Origin: Lathyrus oleraceus
Lineage: Eukaryota; Streptophyta; Magnoliopsida; Fabales; Fabaceae
DNA: 64,000 nt
Assembly: GCF_024323335.1 (NCBI RefSeq)
Contig: NC_066585.1
Location: 345,407,846 to 345,471,845 of the forward strand
Direction: 5' to 3'
Part shown: one piece after another, positions 43,630 to 55,027 of the stretch
Position numbering within the stretch: position 1 is the first letter of the stretch
How the letters are laid out: every line of letters starts with the position of its first letter
Position numbers and translations under genes: made by a program
Notes under the pieces: generated by a model
What the model was told of the DNA's origin: nothing
The model's input: the letters and a program-made list of their open reading frames with translations, nothing else
Database searches by the model: none

Positions 43630-46059
43630 TTAAGACCTAGATGATGCTCCTCGATTGGGACAGTTGTTCTTGTTGTGTCCTGGTTGATGACAGATACTAC
43701 ATAATCTTATCATTTTATCTGTGGAATCCATCTCTGTTATGATACGTGTGTTGTTTGGCCTTCCTTTTTTCTTTCTACGCATCTCGTCACTGTGCCAAAC
43801 AATATCACCTTCATATGGAGGCCAGTAATCCTCCATTGGTAGTACCGAGAAGCTTTGATTATATACATTCATGACGGTGTCGACCTTGTACACATCATAT
43901 AAATGGCTATAAGCATCTTGACGAGTATAAGCGCATGCTGCAATGACATGGGAGCAAGGTATGCGGAAGGCCTGAAATTTTCCATAATCGCACCAACTTC
44001 TATTTAGTCTAACAGCGTAGGCTAAATTTGGTCTCCCCTCGATGTGGTCCATTGTTTCCTGGACGCTGAAATTTTGCCTATGACGGTCAAAGACTGTTAC
44101 AACGTGTATGCTAGCTTTGATGCTCTCCTCTTTCATGACCTTCATGCAACACTCACTGAATACTTGCCCGGACATTAACACCGCACTCCATCTTTCACCT
44201 CTGGTTGTAAACATAGAAGCCAACCTATAATAGGTTGATCCTCCCAAGGCAGTTATCGGCAGATTTTGAATTCCTTTAAATACCCCGTTCATGCATTCCA
44301 CAAGGTTTGTTGTCATGTGGCCCCATCGACAACCTCTGTCAAATGCCCTTGTCCACTGCTCTACTGGTATGTTATTTAGCCATCTCCCTGCGTCTTCATT
44401 AGACAGTCTAATTTCATCACGATAATATTGAAATGACGACTGAGTTAGAGCATACCTAGCATTCACCACCTTCTTGCGAAGATTCTTATCTTTTATAGCT
44501 CGTATGAAGTTTTGTGCAATGTGTCTGATGCAATAGACATGGGTAGAAGGAGGATCATGTCATCCGTTGTCATGGTTGTAGTAGGCACTCTCAATGGAAG
44601 CATGTCTATCAGAAATCAAACAGAGATTGGCTTATGGAGCCACATGCGTTCTGAGATGTCGAAGAAAGAAACCTTATCCACCAGCTGTTTCACCTTCAAC
44701 AAGAGCAAAGGCAATGGGAGAGACATTGTTGTTGCCGTCTTGTGCAACCGCCATGAGCAAAGTGCCCTTGTATTTTCCGTATAACCAAGTGCCATCAATT
44801 TGAATAATAGGTTTGCAGAATGCGAAACCTTTGATGCACGGGTCAAATGCCCAAAAGAGACGGTGAAAGATTCTATTACTTGTAGCACAGGTTCCGTATG
44901 GCATCATCGCTGACAATGTCTCCATAATTTCCATAGTTCTTAGGACATATGTTTTTAGTGCCCATAAAAACCGTGGCAATTCCTTGTATGAATCCTCCCA
45001 GTTGCCGAAAACTTGTTCAACAACCTTTGTCCTCGCAATCCAGGCTTTCTTGTAAGATGAAGTATAATTATATGTTGTTCTGATATGGGATATAATTATA
45101 CTCACCTTCACTGATGGGTCTTTATTAACCAACGGCAGAATGTCTTGACATATCAACGATGCGCTTAGTTTACGGCGATCTTGTTCAACGTTAGTTGCAA
45201 TGCAACTGTGAGGTGGGTCTATTGAAGCGATCTCCCAAGAGTCGTTTTTCTTCTTGTAAGATGCAGCCAAACGAAACTTACAAAGCATGTTACGACATTC
45301 GATAACATACCTTCTAGAATCAGTGTGTTTCACTGTAAAATCAGCAGAGTTGTTCATGTGGAATTTTTTTATAGCCAGAACACATTCCTCTTTGGTACGA
45401 AACATGTCTCCCACCTTTAATTCACCTTCTGATCTCGGATACGGATTATAGAAAACACTGTTGGATGTTTCATCGTCGTGCAGATACATATTTGTCATAT
45501 GTTAAGGCGGGTTGTAGACATGACTAGGAGGTATTGGTGGTGGTTGATCATCATCTTCATCGTCGTTGTTCAGAATGTGATCAACCTGTATCTCGGACTC
45601 CTCTTCTTCTTCATCAACGACGTCCACTTCTGCTTCTGCTTCTGGGTTGACGTCATCTGACCATTGTGGATCAAATTCACCAGATTCATCCTGACTGGTT
45701 AGTTGAGACTGTTAAGATGGTATACATGGTTGAAGAGTAATGTACAACTCAATACAGTTGCAGCTTGAATGTTCATGACTAACAAACATGTATTCAACAT
45801 CTTCATCGTCTCGTACCTTAAGGGGGAAATACTTGCATTGACTATTCTTAAAAAATATTGGATTTTGATATGTGATCTTTGACACAATACCCGATCCTAT
45901 ACAGGATTGTATTCTTTTTTTCAAATGCAAGAAGGTTGCATTTCTCTTGATCGCGAGTCTAATGGTATCGGTGTTTCGAAAACAAAAACCATATAGCTCA
46001 GACTCGTATGTTTCACCGTTGCAGTGAACGTTGACACTGTATAATGATGAAGATGACAT
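43630..46059 (-). pseudogene. MULE transposase of MULE-2, one frame with five stops
   Basis: A single 810-codon frame from the ATG at 46059 to TAG-side end 43630 is interrupted only by stops at 45714, 45504, 44676, 44634 and 44562. In order: an N-terminal PB1-like region (about residues 1-115), an acidic linker, the MuDR DNA-binding domain (GDMFRTKEECVLAIKKFH), and the MULE catalytic domain with IQIDGTWLYGKYKG and LISDRHASIE. A SWIM-type motif WCDYGKFQAFRIPCSH has lost one Cys, and a CCHC knuckle CSICHQPGHNKNNC sits near the end. Two stops replace Trp and Gln codons that are intact in MULE-1. No frameshift is seen, so decay is by substitution only. Confidence 0.85.
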
Positions 46060-46693
46060 TGTGTAGATGAAAACTATTTTCTTACAGCAGATGAATGTGA
46101 GTGAAGTGTCTTAATTGTTGATAGTAAGACACTTAAATAGAGGAGTGAATTGTCTTACATGCTAGCTAGTTCCACTTGACGTGTCGCACATGCAAGCTAC
46201 TCTGAAGTGTCGTGTCGTACAAGCAAGCTACTCCAAAATAATGTGTCAACCATGCAAGCTACTAAGAAGTGACATGTTCAGCATGCAAGAGAGAGGACAA
46301 CCACATGTCAGACATGCAGACACACACTCCAAATGAATTGGCGCCCTCACTCATTCCTTGCACATGGGCACCAATTCAAGTGGAGACACCTTGTTAAAGC
46401 ATGCATTCAGACCTCGAAACCAAGCAATCAGACCTAGGTCTTGCATGCATGTCCCTATGTAGGCGCCAATTTGAATAACGACCCCTCTTAAAGGTTGTAC
46501 ATGGTCGCCAATTCAAGTGGAGACACCATGCAAGCACAACTTTTCATGCTCCTATCCATTTGCCTATAAATACATCCACTTCATCAACACTTCTTCCACA
46601 CCATCACTCTTACTACTTCTTCTACAATACTTCTTCTACAATTTCATCTGCAACAACTTCTTGTAGTTTCATCTACACCAACCCCCCGACAAA
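46060..46693. promoter_or_regulatory. bidirectional promoter region of MULE-2 with tandem motifs
   Basis: It lies between the divergent transposase and PMD genes. A TATTTAAG-type TATA (minus strand, about 46131-46140) faces the transposase, and TATAAATA (46565-46572) faces the PMD gene. Between them, at 46150-46320, the word CATGCAAGCTAC or close variants recurs about every 40 bases. At 46330-46530 words like GGCGCCAATTCAAGTGGAGA resemble the TIR motif, so the centre of the element carries TIR-like sites. Confidence 0.6.
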
Positions 46694-48465
46694 ATGTCTA
46701 TCCTCACAATGGGCGAATCACATAGAGGAACGGTTACAAACATCGCAACATATGTAAGTTTTATCTTTTGTTAACTTTTTATCTTTCATCTTCACCAACC
46801 CCCTTTTATTTTAACATACCAACTTAGTCAAGTTTTTTGTTCTTTATTTTATAGGATGTATCAAGGTTCCGAACTCGGGTCCACGAATATGTCCATATGG
46901 ACCCGATGATTCAACCTTATGTTGAACTCGCCGGTTTTGGTCATATAAGCAAGATTTTGTCTTGGTCCATAGATAACAAATTCATTCTAGCTTTATGCGA
47001 AAGATGGAGATCAGAGACACACACATTTTGGTTCCCAACCGGTGAGTGTACCGTGACGTTAGAAGACGTCTACATGTTTTTGGGACTACCCATTAAAGGT
47101 AAGGCCGTTAATGGTAAAACCAACTATGCGAATTCAATTTGCATGGATCTCTTGGAGACTGATTTGTTAGATGATAACGCAAGAGGTCAATGTATACTAC
47201 TTTCACGCCTTAAGTCGTACTATAATAGTTTATACTTAGATGAGCATTCTACCGAAGATGCTCGAATAATAAAAACTAGGTGTTACATTATGCTGTTAAT
47301 TGGCTCGTTTTTACTTCCCGAAGGTAGTGGTTCTAGCATGCATATTATGTATTTACCTTTACTTAGACATGTAGATAGAATAGGAAGTTACTGTTGGGGA
47401 TCTGCTTGTCTAGCCTATCTCTATTGCTCCTTGTGCAAAAACTCACACAAAGACACATCTACATTTTCTGGATGTGTTGTTTTGCTACAAGCATGTGGTT
47501 GGTCAAGAGTATTGTCCCTAGCACCCGTCAACAACAACCCTTTCACATTTCCGTATGCACAAAAGTAAGTTGTTTAAATTGCTACATCTTTACTTACTTC
47601 TTTAAAGATTATTACCTCTAACTAATATTTTTTGACTTTTTCGTGTAGATGGTCTGCACGTGGTATGAGTTACAACAGATGTCCAAGACACTGTATTACT
47701 CAGTATCGCAACCTGTTGGATCACCTTCGACCGACAGACGTAAGGAAAATAACTTAATTATTTCGTTATATTTTGTTAACTTCTTCTACCTTGACTATAA
47801 TCCAATCTTCTTTTACATTTCAGTTTATTTGGCGTCCATACCTTAATTTGGATCATGACCATCAAGTCAACGCTGAAGACGCAGCCGTATGGACTGCATG
47901 CTCACCGATAATACGAATCACAACTGTGGAGATGCACAACAGTTATCGTGTGGAGCTGCAGTTCTGTATGCCCCAAAATATCCCAGATCCCCCAGCTAGC
48001 CTAGGAGAATGGCATCTGCGCAAAGTTAACGACCAATGGAACTTCAATCCATGGCAAAGCTTCGCAAGATCAGAGTGTCGCAAATGGAAGCACCGTCATG
48101 ACCATGTGTTAACTGACGTAGTCATGCCAACTGAAGAAAAACCAAGTCGTACTTATATGGCTTGGTACAGATCGGTTGGTTTTCAGTTCATCTCCGAGGA
48201 TATGTACTTGTACGACCCACGCCAGATGACTTACACACCTGACACCTCAACATCAGACCCCCAACAACAGTGTCAGACCGGATACACGCAACCCCCTGTC
48301 CGTCAAACGTTCCGTTCAACCAACACACAAACATACAACCAAAACATTCCATACACCCAACCCCAATACCAAGAGCATACCCCATACCATCACCAACAAA
48401 TTGACCATCAACCTGAGACTCAACATCGCTTCGCACCCACCCACCACCCTACCAAAGTCGCCTAA
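46694..48465 (+). CDS. plant mobile domain protein carried by MULE-2 (four exons)
   Basis: Proposed exons are 46694-46753, 46855-47564, 47649-47739 and 47824-48465; all introns have GT-AG ends and the phases fit, giving 500 residues. Exon 2 holds the plant mobile domain (ERWRSETHTFWFPTGECTV, FLGLPIKGKAVNGKTNY). Exon 3 encodes WSARGMSYNRCPRHCITQYR. Exon 4 begins FIWRPYLNLDHDHQVNAEDA and becomes rich in Gln/Pro/Tyr/His. Comparison with MULE-1 shows that a frameshift near 48450 cuts the original C-terminal tail, which persists as a separate frame (48612-48905). PMD proteins include MAIL/MAIN nuclear factors; a role in transposon silencing escape or target choice is only conjecture. Confidence 0.75.
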
Positions 48466-48905
48466 GTCAGAACATCCAATGATTATTCAACACCAACCAC
48501 CCCTCCTCCTACCGTAGCCAAGAAGCCCAAACCTCACAAAACCAAAACATCCAACAACCCTATCTCTACCAAACACCCCAACAACCTTTCCTCGACGCAT
48601 CGCTCACACCCATGTCTCCCTTCAACCGTCCCGGTCGCCCATCAATGAGTCAACCACATCCCAACTTCTCTAGCATGGGTCATGAGCTCAGCTACGGCGG
48701 TACACCATCGATGCATACTGAAGACTATGCCGACTTGTCTGACTACCTCAACAGACCTTCTCCTGTAGTTGGTAGTGACGCTCCTGGCCCCTCAGATGCT
48801 CAAACACCGGTACCGAATCATCAACGTGGGTTAGGGCCACGGGTTAGGGTAGCTAGAGGATGTGGGATCGGAGGCCGATTAGGTGATCCTGGTAATCACC
48901 ATTAG
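48466..48905 (+). pseudogene. displaced C-terminal tail of the PMD gene
   Basis: The frame 48612-48905 encodes a Ser/Pro-rich segment ending RGLGPRVRVARGCGIGGRL, clearly homologous to the end of the MULE-1 PMD gene, where it is continuous with upstream sequence. Here frameshifts at about 48450 and 48480 separate it from exon 4. Confidence 0.7.
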
Positions 48906-48987
48906 GTTTCTTTGTGTAAACGGCAAATTTTATTAATATCAATTGGTCCTATATCAAATTTATCTATCACGTATACCATTTACAAAA

Positions 48988-49236
48988 AAAAATAGCATTT
49001 TAGGAGGAGTCTCCAATTGAATTGGCGCCTCCTCTTAAGCCCTACACAGGGGCGCCAATTGGATTGGCTAGGGCACCTGCCCTAGCCAATCCAATTGGCG
49101 TCTCCATTCAATTTTTAAGAGGATCTCCAATTCAATTGACGATTCCTCCTAAAAGTGGGGTAATTTTGGTTTTTTTTTAAACTAGGGGTATTTTTGAAAT
49201 TTCTTTGAAAAAGTGGGTTATTTTCGTAAAAAAATC
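48988..49236 (-). repeat. right TIR of MULE-2
   Basis: Inverted copy of 42929-43182 with the same central hairpin (about 49049-49100). Confidence 0.9.
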
Positions 49237-49245
49237 GATTTTATA
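49237..49245. repeat. 9-bp target-site duplication GATTTTATA, right
   Basis: Identical to 42920-42928. Confidence 0.9.
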
Positions 49246-50119
49246 TTCTCATCCTTTTTATTTTTTATTTTTTATTCAATATGGAATCAATATTTTTCAA
49301 TTTGCTTATTCAGTGAGTTTGAAACTCAAAATAAAATATATTTTAACTCCCTTTGTTCCATAACAGGAATCCATTTCATCATTTTACACAAATTAAAAAG
49401 TTTTATGTAAATAAAAGACAATAATATATTTATTGTATTACTTATATAAATTTTGCTATTATATAAATGGCAAAGTGAAAGATATGAATTCTAAAATGAT
49501 ACAAGTAATAACAAATATTAGATACAATAAAAATAATATTATATTAAATTGAAAGTGTAACTAGTTTCGGAATAATTTTTTAAACATTTTTTTAATAAAT
49601 TCACCATTCATTATGAGAAAAAAAATGGATTATACCCTTATTTTGTGATTAAAATATAAAAATACAACCTTTTTTTTTGTGAGAAATACTTTTTGAATAA
49701 TAATAATTGGTTCTTCTAGATTAAAAAATATAAAATATTATTCTAAATTTTGAAATTCATATTTAAAAATTCAAAAAGATAAGTATACACTTAATACTAA
49801 ACGTTACTATAAATCAAATTAAATTTAAGTTTAGAAATTAAAATTCAAAAAACCTAGCACATAATGCATGCTTCTAGCACAAACGAAAAACATGCTTGGT
49901 AGAAAGCATGCTAATCATGAAAATTTTTATTGAGTGCTCATTATTTGTTTGTAAATGAGAAGGTGTGACATTGAATCTATAAAAATATATGATTCTTAAA
50001 TTATTTATGCGCCTTTTTTATAGACTTACTTTAATATTTTTAATTTAATATATAATTTAATGATATAATTAATTAAATTGGTGATTTTATCATAATTAAA
50101 AAAAGTATTCATCTTTTAC
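49246..50119. other. AT-rich interval upstream of the WRKY gene
   Basis: No gene is seen. At about 49864-49915 GCATGC words occur in opposite orientations around AGAAAGCATGCT. No obvious W-box cluster is visible. Confidence 0.5.
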
Positions 50120-50126
50120 TATAAAT
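50120..50126 (+). promoter_or_regulatory. candidate TATA box of WRKY gene
   Basis: TATAAAT lies 65 bases before the chosen ATG, in an AT-rich context that weakens the call. Confidence 0.4.
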
Positions 50127-50184
50127 TGTTAGAAAGTCTTCAACTTTAGACATACTCTCCATCAACAATTTGTTTATTTGTCTT

Positions 50185-52289
50185 ATGGATAATGATGATT
50201 GTGGTCTATTTTCCATTGTGCATAGCTGCAAAGCTAATGCCTATACTTCTCCTACCACCATTCTTGAAACTCTTCCTCCACCTAAAATCTTAATAACCAC
50301 CTCCACCACTCCCAATAACATCATAGCTCCTAAAAACGCCACACCATCTTACTTTGATGATTTTTCTTTAACCCAAGAAAATAGATTAGTCAGTTTTTCC
50401 CCACTTAAACCAAATGATTTTATAGAACTAGACAAATTAAAAATCAATTTCAATCCCACCACTATTATCCCCGCCCACACCACAACTATCCCTAATATCA
50501 TCACCCCCACCACTACTACCCTAGCTACCCCGACCACCATTACTACAACCAGCATCCATGTCCCTACCCACATAAGCACCACTACCATCACTCGTAGAAT
50601 TAATCATGACTCCAATCAAATTTCAAATTTGTTTGATTTCCCAACACTCATTAGAGAACAACAAATGCAACAAATCGATATTACTGGACCGGAAAAAACA
50701 AAGTCTAACTTCAATCCAACCACCATTATCCATATCCCTTCCATCAATAACCTTACCACCAATATTCCCACACCCATTAGTTCCACCTTCACTAACCCCA
50801 ACCTTTCAACAAACATTTTTACCCCAAATGCCACAACCATTGCACCTTCCATCACTACCATGATTAACACTAACACTAGTTGTCATGGAACCAATAACTA
50901 TCATGAGATATATAACTTCCCAAATCTCTTTGAACAACAACATATCCATCGAAATCAAAACAATCAACTTTCTGCTCTCAAGTCTGTCGATTGTATTGGA
51001 ATCACAACAGCTCATTTTGATCTTGCATATAATCATCCATCAATTTCAAAGAAATATGCAAAAGAGAGCAATCAACTACCTATTATACAACCCCATACTG
51101 GTTCTCAAATTTTATCATATACAGACCCACAAGGAGAACTATCCAAAAAAAGGAAAAAGTAAAGTTTTTGTTCATATATTTTTATATCTTTAATCCTTTA
51201 TCAATCTTATTATGTCAAATTAATAGAACATTTTTATATAACGTAACTCCTTGTGGTTTAATACTGTTTCAACTTTTTTTCTTTTAGAGTGTTCAACAAT
51301 CAAAAGATAGTAGAATGGCATATGAGTATAGAGAAGTTAAGTGAAGATCCATGGAAATGGAGAAAGTATGGAAAAAAACCTATTAAAGGATCTCAACATC
51401 CAAGGTTTTTTTACATTCATCTAGCTTTTACATATATTTCCTTTTCTCTACCATTAAAATATTATTAATTTTTGGCTGAAGGCCGTGCGGTCCTTGGAAT
51501 TTAAGGGAATCTTAGTCAAATTATTTTCTTTGATATTCATTTTTAATTTTATTTCATTTTCATATTTTATTTAGTCATAGAAAAATTTACTAATTCTAAA
51601 ATGAATTGTTTAATTAAATTTATAATTAAATTTTCTAGATTTTAAAGAGATGAATTCTAAATAATATGAATAAATGTTGATATGACTTATACAAAATAAA
51701 AAAGACCAAAAACAAAAGTTTTTTTGCAAGAACTAAAAATAAAATAATAAAATTCAAGGACAAAAGGTGAAAAAAATATATCCTAACTTACAAAACCATG
51801 TTTAACCTTTTATTCAAACTCTAATTTTAAAATATATTAATTTCATCAAACCTCATTTTATATTTTTCACTTTATATTCTTCACTTTATAATAGGTTGAT
51901 AGTAAGTACAACAACCCTTGATAAAGTCAGTTTGGTAAAACTAAAAAAAAATCGTATTTATTGTATTTTTAACGAGTACGAATAAACATATTTGTGGCTT
52001 ATAGAAGAACCCAGATGAATCTCAAACATGTATAAAACAACCTAACCAATATATTTATATGCGTTTATATGATTTTAGTTGATAAAATGCTACAATTTTG
52101 TGGTGTTTCATATATGAAATGACGTATTAATGATTTTGCAGGGACTACTACAGATGTAACACTTTCATAAATTGTTTAGCGAAAAAACAAGTAGAAAAAA
52201 AGCAAAATAAAGAGAATATTTATGTTGTGACATATATAGGAGAGCACAATCACTACGCCAAACAAGACCTTAGACAGCGCTTTTTTTAG
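50185..52289 (+). CDS. WRKY transcription factor, group IIe type, truncated by a CACTA insertion
   Basis: Exons 50185-51158, 51288-51404 and 52142-52289 have GT-AG introns with matching phases. The ATG at 50185 was preferred because MDNDDCGLFSIVHSCKA resembles WRKY22/27/29-type starts; an ATG at 50170 would add five residues. Residues 25-310 are unusually rich in Thr, Asn, Pro and Ile. A basic KKRKK leads into the WRKY domain: WRKYGKKPIKGSQHPR, the conserved intron in the PR codon, then C-x5-C-x23-H-x-H (CNTFINC ... GEHNH). The core is WRKYGKK, not WRKYGQK, a variant known in some families to change W-box preference. The last His and 11 following residues, up to TAG at 52287, come from the transposon end. 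The predicted product is 412 residues and nuclear. Confidence 0.88.
52248..52250. repeat. target-site duplication AAT, left
   Basis: The 3-bp repeat AAT (52248-52250 and 57962-57964) flanks the element, the standard size for CACTA elements. Confidence 0.85.
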
Positions 52290-52735
52290 CCTTAGACAGC
52301 GCTTTAAAGCGCTGTCTAAGCCTCCGCTGCTAAAGGTTTAGACAGCGCTTGTTTAAATCTTAAAAGCGCTGTCTAAGCCCCCCCCCCCCCTTAGACAGCG
52401 CTTTGGCCAAAAGCGCTTTCTAAGACCCTCCTATTTTAATTTTTTTAGGTATACCTTAGACAGCGCTTCTGGCAAAAGCGCTGTCTAAAGGGGGGGGCTT
52501 AGACAGCGCTTTACAAAAAGCGCTGTCTAAGCCCCCCCTATTTTAATTTTTTTAGGTATACCTTAGACAGCGCTTTAGGCAAAAGCGATGTCTAAAGGGG
52601 GGGGGGGGGGGCTTAGACAGCGCTTTTCAGAAAGCGCTGTCTAACCCCCCCCCCCCCCCCCTTAGACAGCGCTTTTGCCTGAAGCGCTTTCTAATCCCCC
52701 CCTTAGACAGCGCTTTTTACAAAAGCGCTGTCTAA
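52262..52735. repeat. left subterminal hairpin array of the CACTA element
   Basis: About ten hairpins are visible, each built from TTAGACAGCGCTT and its inverse AAGCGCTGTCTAA separated by a few bases. C-runs and G-runs of up to about 17 bases lie between them (for example 52377-52390, 52598-52611, 52645-52661). The unit that includes TTTTTTTAGGTATACC occurs twice (52438 and 52546), so the array grew by tandem duplication. Variants such as AAGCGCTTTCTAA also occur. Confidence 0.9.
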
Positions 52736-53159
52736 TGTATACGAAAATTTTTGAAGCTTTTGTTTTAAACCACATTTTTTCCAGGTTTATAAACCAGAAT
52801 TTCTACCTGTTTTCAACCAGATTTTGACAGACAGTTATCACATTTTATACATGCCATTTTGGCCTTTTTTCTACCAATTTTTGGCTAACAAATATAAAAG
52901 CGTGTGGTGGAAGTCAGAAAGATCAATAAGTCACGTAAATGTGTCAATTAAAATGAAATTGTGGGAGTAGATTTTAATGCAAAACTCATTAAACTCTATG
53001 ACAATTGTTACACAAATTTCTATTAAAAAAATTATTTTACAATAATCTAAATAAGTTAATCAAAACCAAATCACTAAAATACAGCCTAATAGCCTAATTA
53101 TAGAATGTATCATAAACAATAGAGATTCAAAGCAATTCTTAATAGGATTATAAGGTATG

Positions 53160-53475
53160 TCAGATGCTTCAGAGGCTTGATGCTGACAAATTATCTCCAC
53201 CATTGCTGCCATCACATGTTTGGATGCCAGTTCCTGCAAAGGAGCAGCTGTCCTGACTGTTTAACGAACTTGAGAATGCAACAAGTACCATATGTGCCTT
53301 TGTTTCAACCTATGTCCAAGAATGACATACAAAAAGGTAAGTGCAATGAATGAAACATGCCAACAATGCAGTTTACTAGTATTTACCTTATGTACGGCAT
53401 GGAAACCAAGTGCCCCAGCCACTAATAGATGGAGTCCAGCTGCCATCTCAGCTGACTCAAAATGTTACAGTAAGG
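53160..53475 (-). other. exon-like captured fragments of unrecognised gene(s)
   Basis: On the minus strand a segment ending in a good donor at 53386 encodes EMAAGLHLLVAGALGFHAVHK. On the plus strand a segment before 53339 ends AAAAAG/GTAAGT. I cannot name the source gene, and which strand is real for the second piece is unclear. Confidence 0.3.
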
Positions 53476-54348
53476 CACTTCATCAAAGTTAACCATCATT
53501 TCAAGTTACAACACTCAAGTAAACATTTACTATAAAAATAATTTTCTTGTATCATCAAAAGCATAGTTATGTTCAAATATCAAAGTCCATCATGCTTCCA
53601 ACATGTACTCGTACACTTCAAAGGTAATCCTCACAACTGGATAGGAAATACAGATTGGAAACATCATTTCTAATTAGTATTCTTGGTGAGAAGCAAGAAG
53701 CAAATGCATGTGATTAAACTTAGCAAACACAGGTCGTGCTTAACCTTGTATTTGACAACTACTTTTTGCTTAATATAAGTAAATGTAAGAGGGAGAAGAT
53801 ATGACAATTTATGTAATTCAAGCCCAAAAACCATGGAAAGAAAAACACAACTTTTTCCCTAACCAACTCTCCTTTCTTTCCTCAGGGAATTATTTTAGTT
53901 GGTTTCGATTCCGGTCTCTCACTTAATTATGTAACAGATTAGTAAATCCTAAAAAAGGATTCACCTACAACATGGCTACGTAAAGCAGTTGGAACAGACA
54001 AAGGAACCAGAAAAAGTAACCTCACAATTTTTTTACTGTACAAATATTGTCATTTGTATGTTGCTAATATCCAGGCAAAACTAACAAAGTCATTACAAGA
54101 GGTAATGAGACAAGATACAGTATTCTAAAATATGAACTCAGTTTTTACAAACTCAGTTTTCAAACTAAACATAGTTAAATATATTAATAAAAGAAGTGTT
54201 AAAGACTGTTATAAAGGCCATAGAATATGAATACGGTAGAGTATACAATGTTGTAATATAAATTTTGAAGAATGTTTAGTTAAATATATTAATAAAACGG
54301 TCGGTGACAAAGAAAAACGAATCTGCACTATATTTTGTGTTTGCTTAC

Positions 54349-54948
54349 CCCTGTCTCTTCCTTCACTTCTCTAATTACAGCATCACAAATATCTTCACCC
54401 TGCAAATAGAATTAAAACATGTCAAAACTCAAAAGATTGAATTTCCATTTTCATAATTTGATCAATAATCATTTCGACGTATACTTCATTCACAGCTCCT
54501 GTAGGCATCTTCCATACACCTGTGCCTCCAAATCTACCACTGGTTTCCTGAACCACAAGCACCTATCAAATGAAACAAAACCATTCAAACAGTATTACAA
54601 ACAAGAAACAGTATAATAACCACAAAATGATGTGTGAAAGATCACCTCTCTCTTGTTATTGACAACAAAAGCACCAACGCCGACACGGTGTGACGCGTTT
54701 GCAGGAATGCTATCAGGGGTATCAGGGATCCAATATACAAGCATCAAGTAATCCGACTCGGCATGATGGTACCTAAATCCAGCCTGCAATACAGTAAAAA
54801 CAGTCGTTCGGATTCGCAATCAATCCGTTCCTAAGCTAGTTGCTGCTGTAAAACATGTAAAACATAAATGTATATTATATACCTGGACAGCAGAATGAAC
54901 AAGGTTTGAATGTTGCAAGGGTAAATTGATCCATATACCCTTTTTTCC
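54349..54948 (-). pseudogene. captured Nudix hydrolase fragment, four intact exons
   Basis: Minus-strand exons are 54948-54883, 54783-54646, 54562-54485 and 54399-54349 (22, 46, 26 and 17 codons), each flanked by AG and GT and each a multiple of three. They give 111 residues without a stop. The segment reads KKGIWINLPLQHSNLVHSAV, then SHRVGVGAFVVNNKRE, VWKMPTGAVNE and GEDICDAVIREVKEETG. The last two complete the Nudix signature G-x5-E-x7-R-E-x2-E-E-x-G. This matches plant NUDT2/5/6/7/10-type hydrolases of ADP-ribose/NADH. N-terminal and C-terminal exons are missing, so it is a fragment, although it remains open and spliceable. Confidence 0.88.
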
Positions 54949-55027
54949 CTGTTTTGAATAAATTAAATTAAATGAAACTGTATTAATAATAATAGTAATA
55001 ATTAATTAGTGAATGTAGCTAATTAAC

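Larger units (their letters stand above)
42929..49236. mobile_element. MULE-2, complete three-gene Mutator-like element
   Basis: This 6308-bp element has TIRs of about 250 bp (42929-43182 and 48988-49236; ends GAAATTTTTAC and GATTTTTTTAC) and a perfect 9-bp TSD. It encodes a small third gene (plus), a convergent transposase (minus) and a divergent plant-mobile-domain gene (plus). The transposase has five in-frame stops, so this copy is not autonomous, but the ends are intact and could respond to a transposase supplied elsewhere. Confidence 0.92.

Noticed and set aside
50349..51036. Minus-strand frames of 76-86 codons rich in Val/Met
   Set aside because: They are shadows of the Thr/Asn-rich first WRKY exon.
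52262..52735. CRISPR-like spaced repeats
   Set aside because: The repeats are inverted pairs in the subterminal zone of a eukaryotic CACTA element, with no unique uniform spacers and no cas genes.
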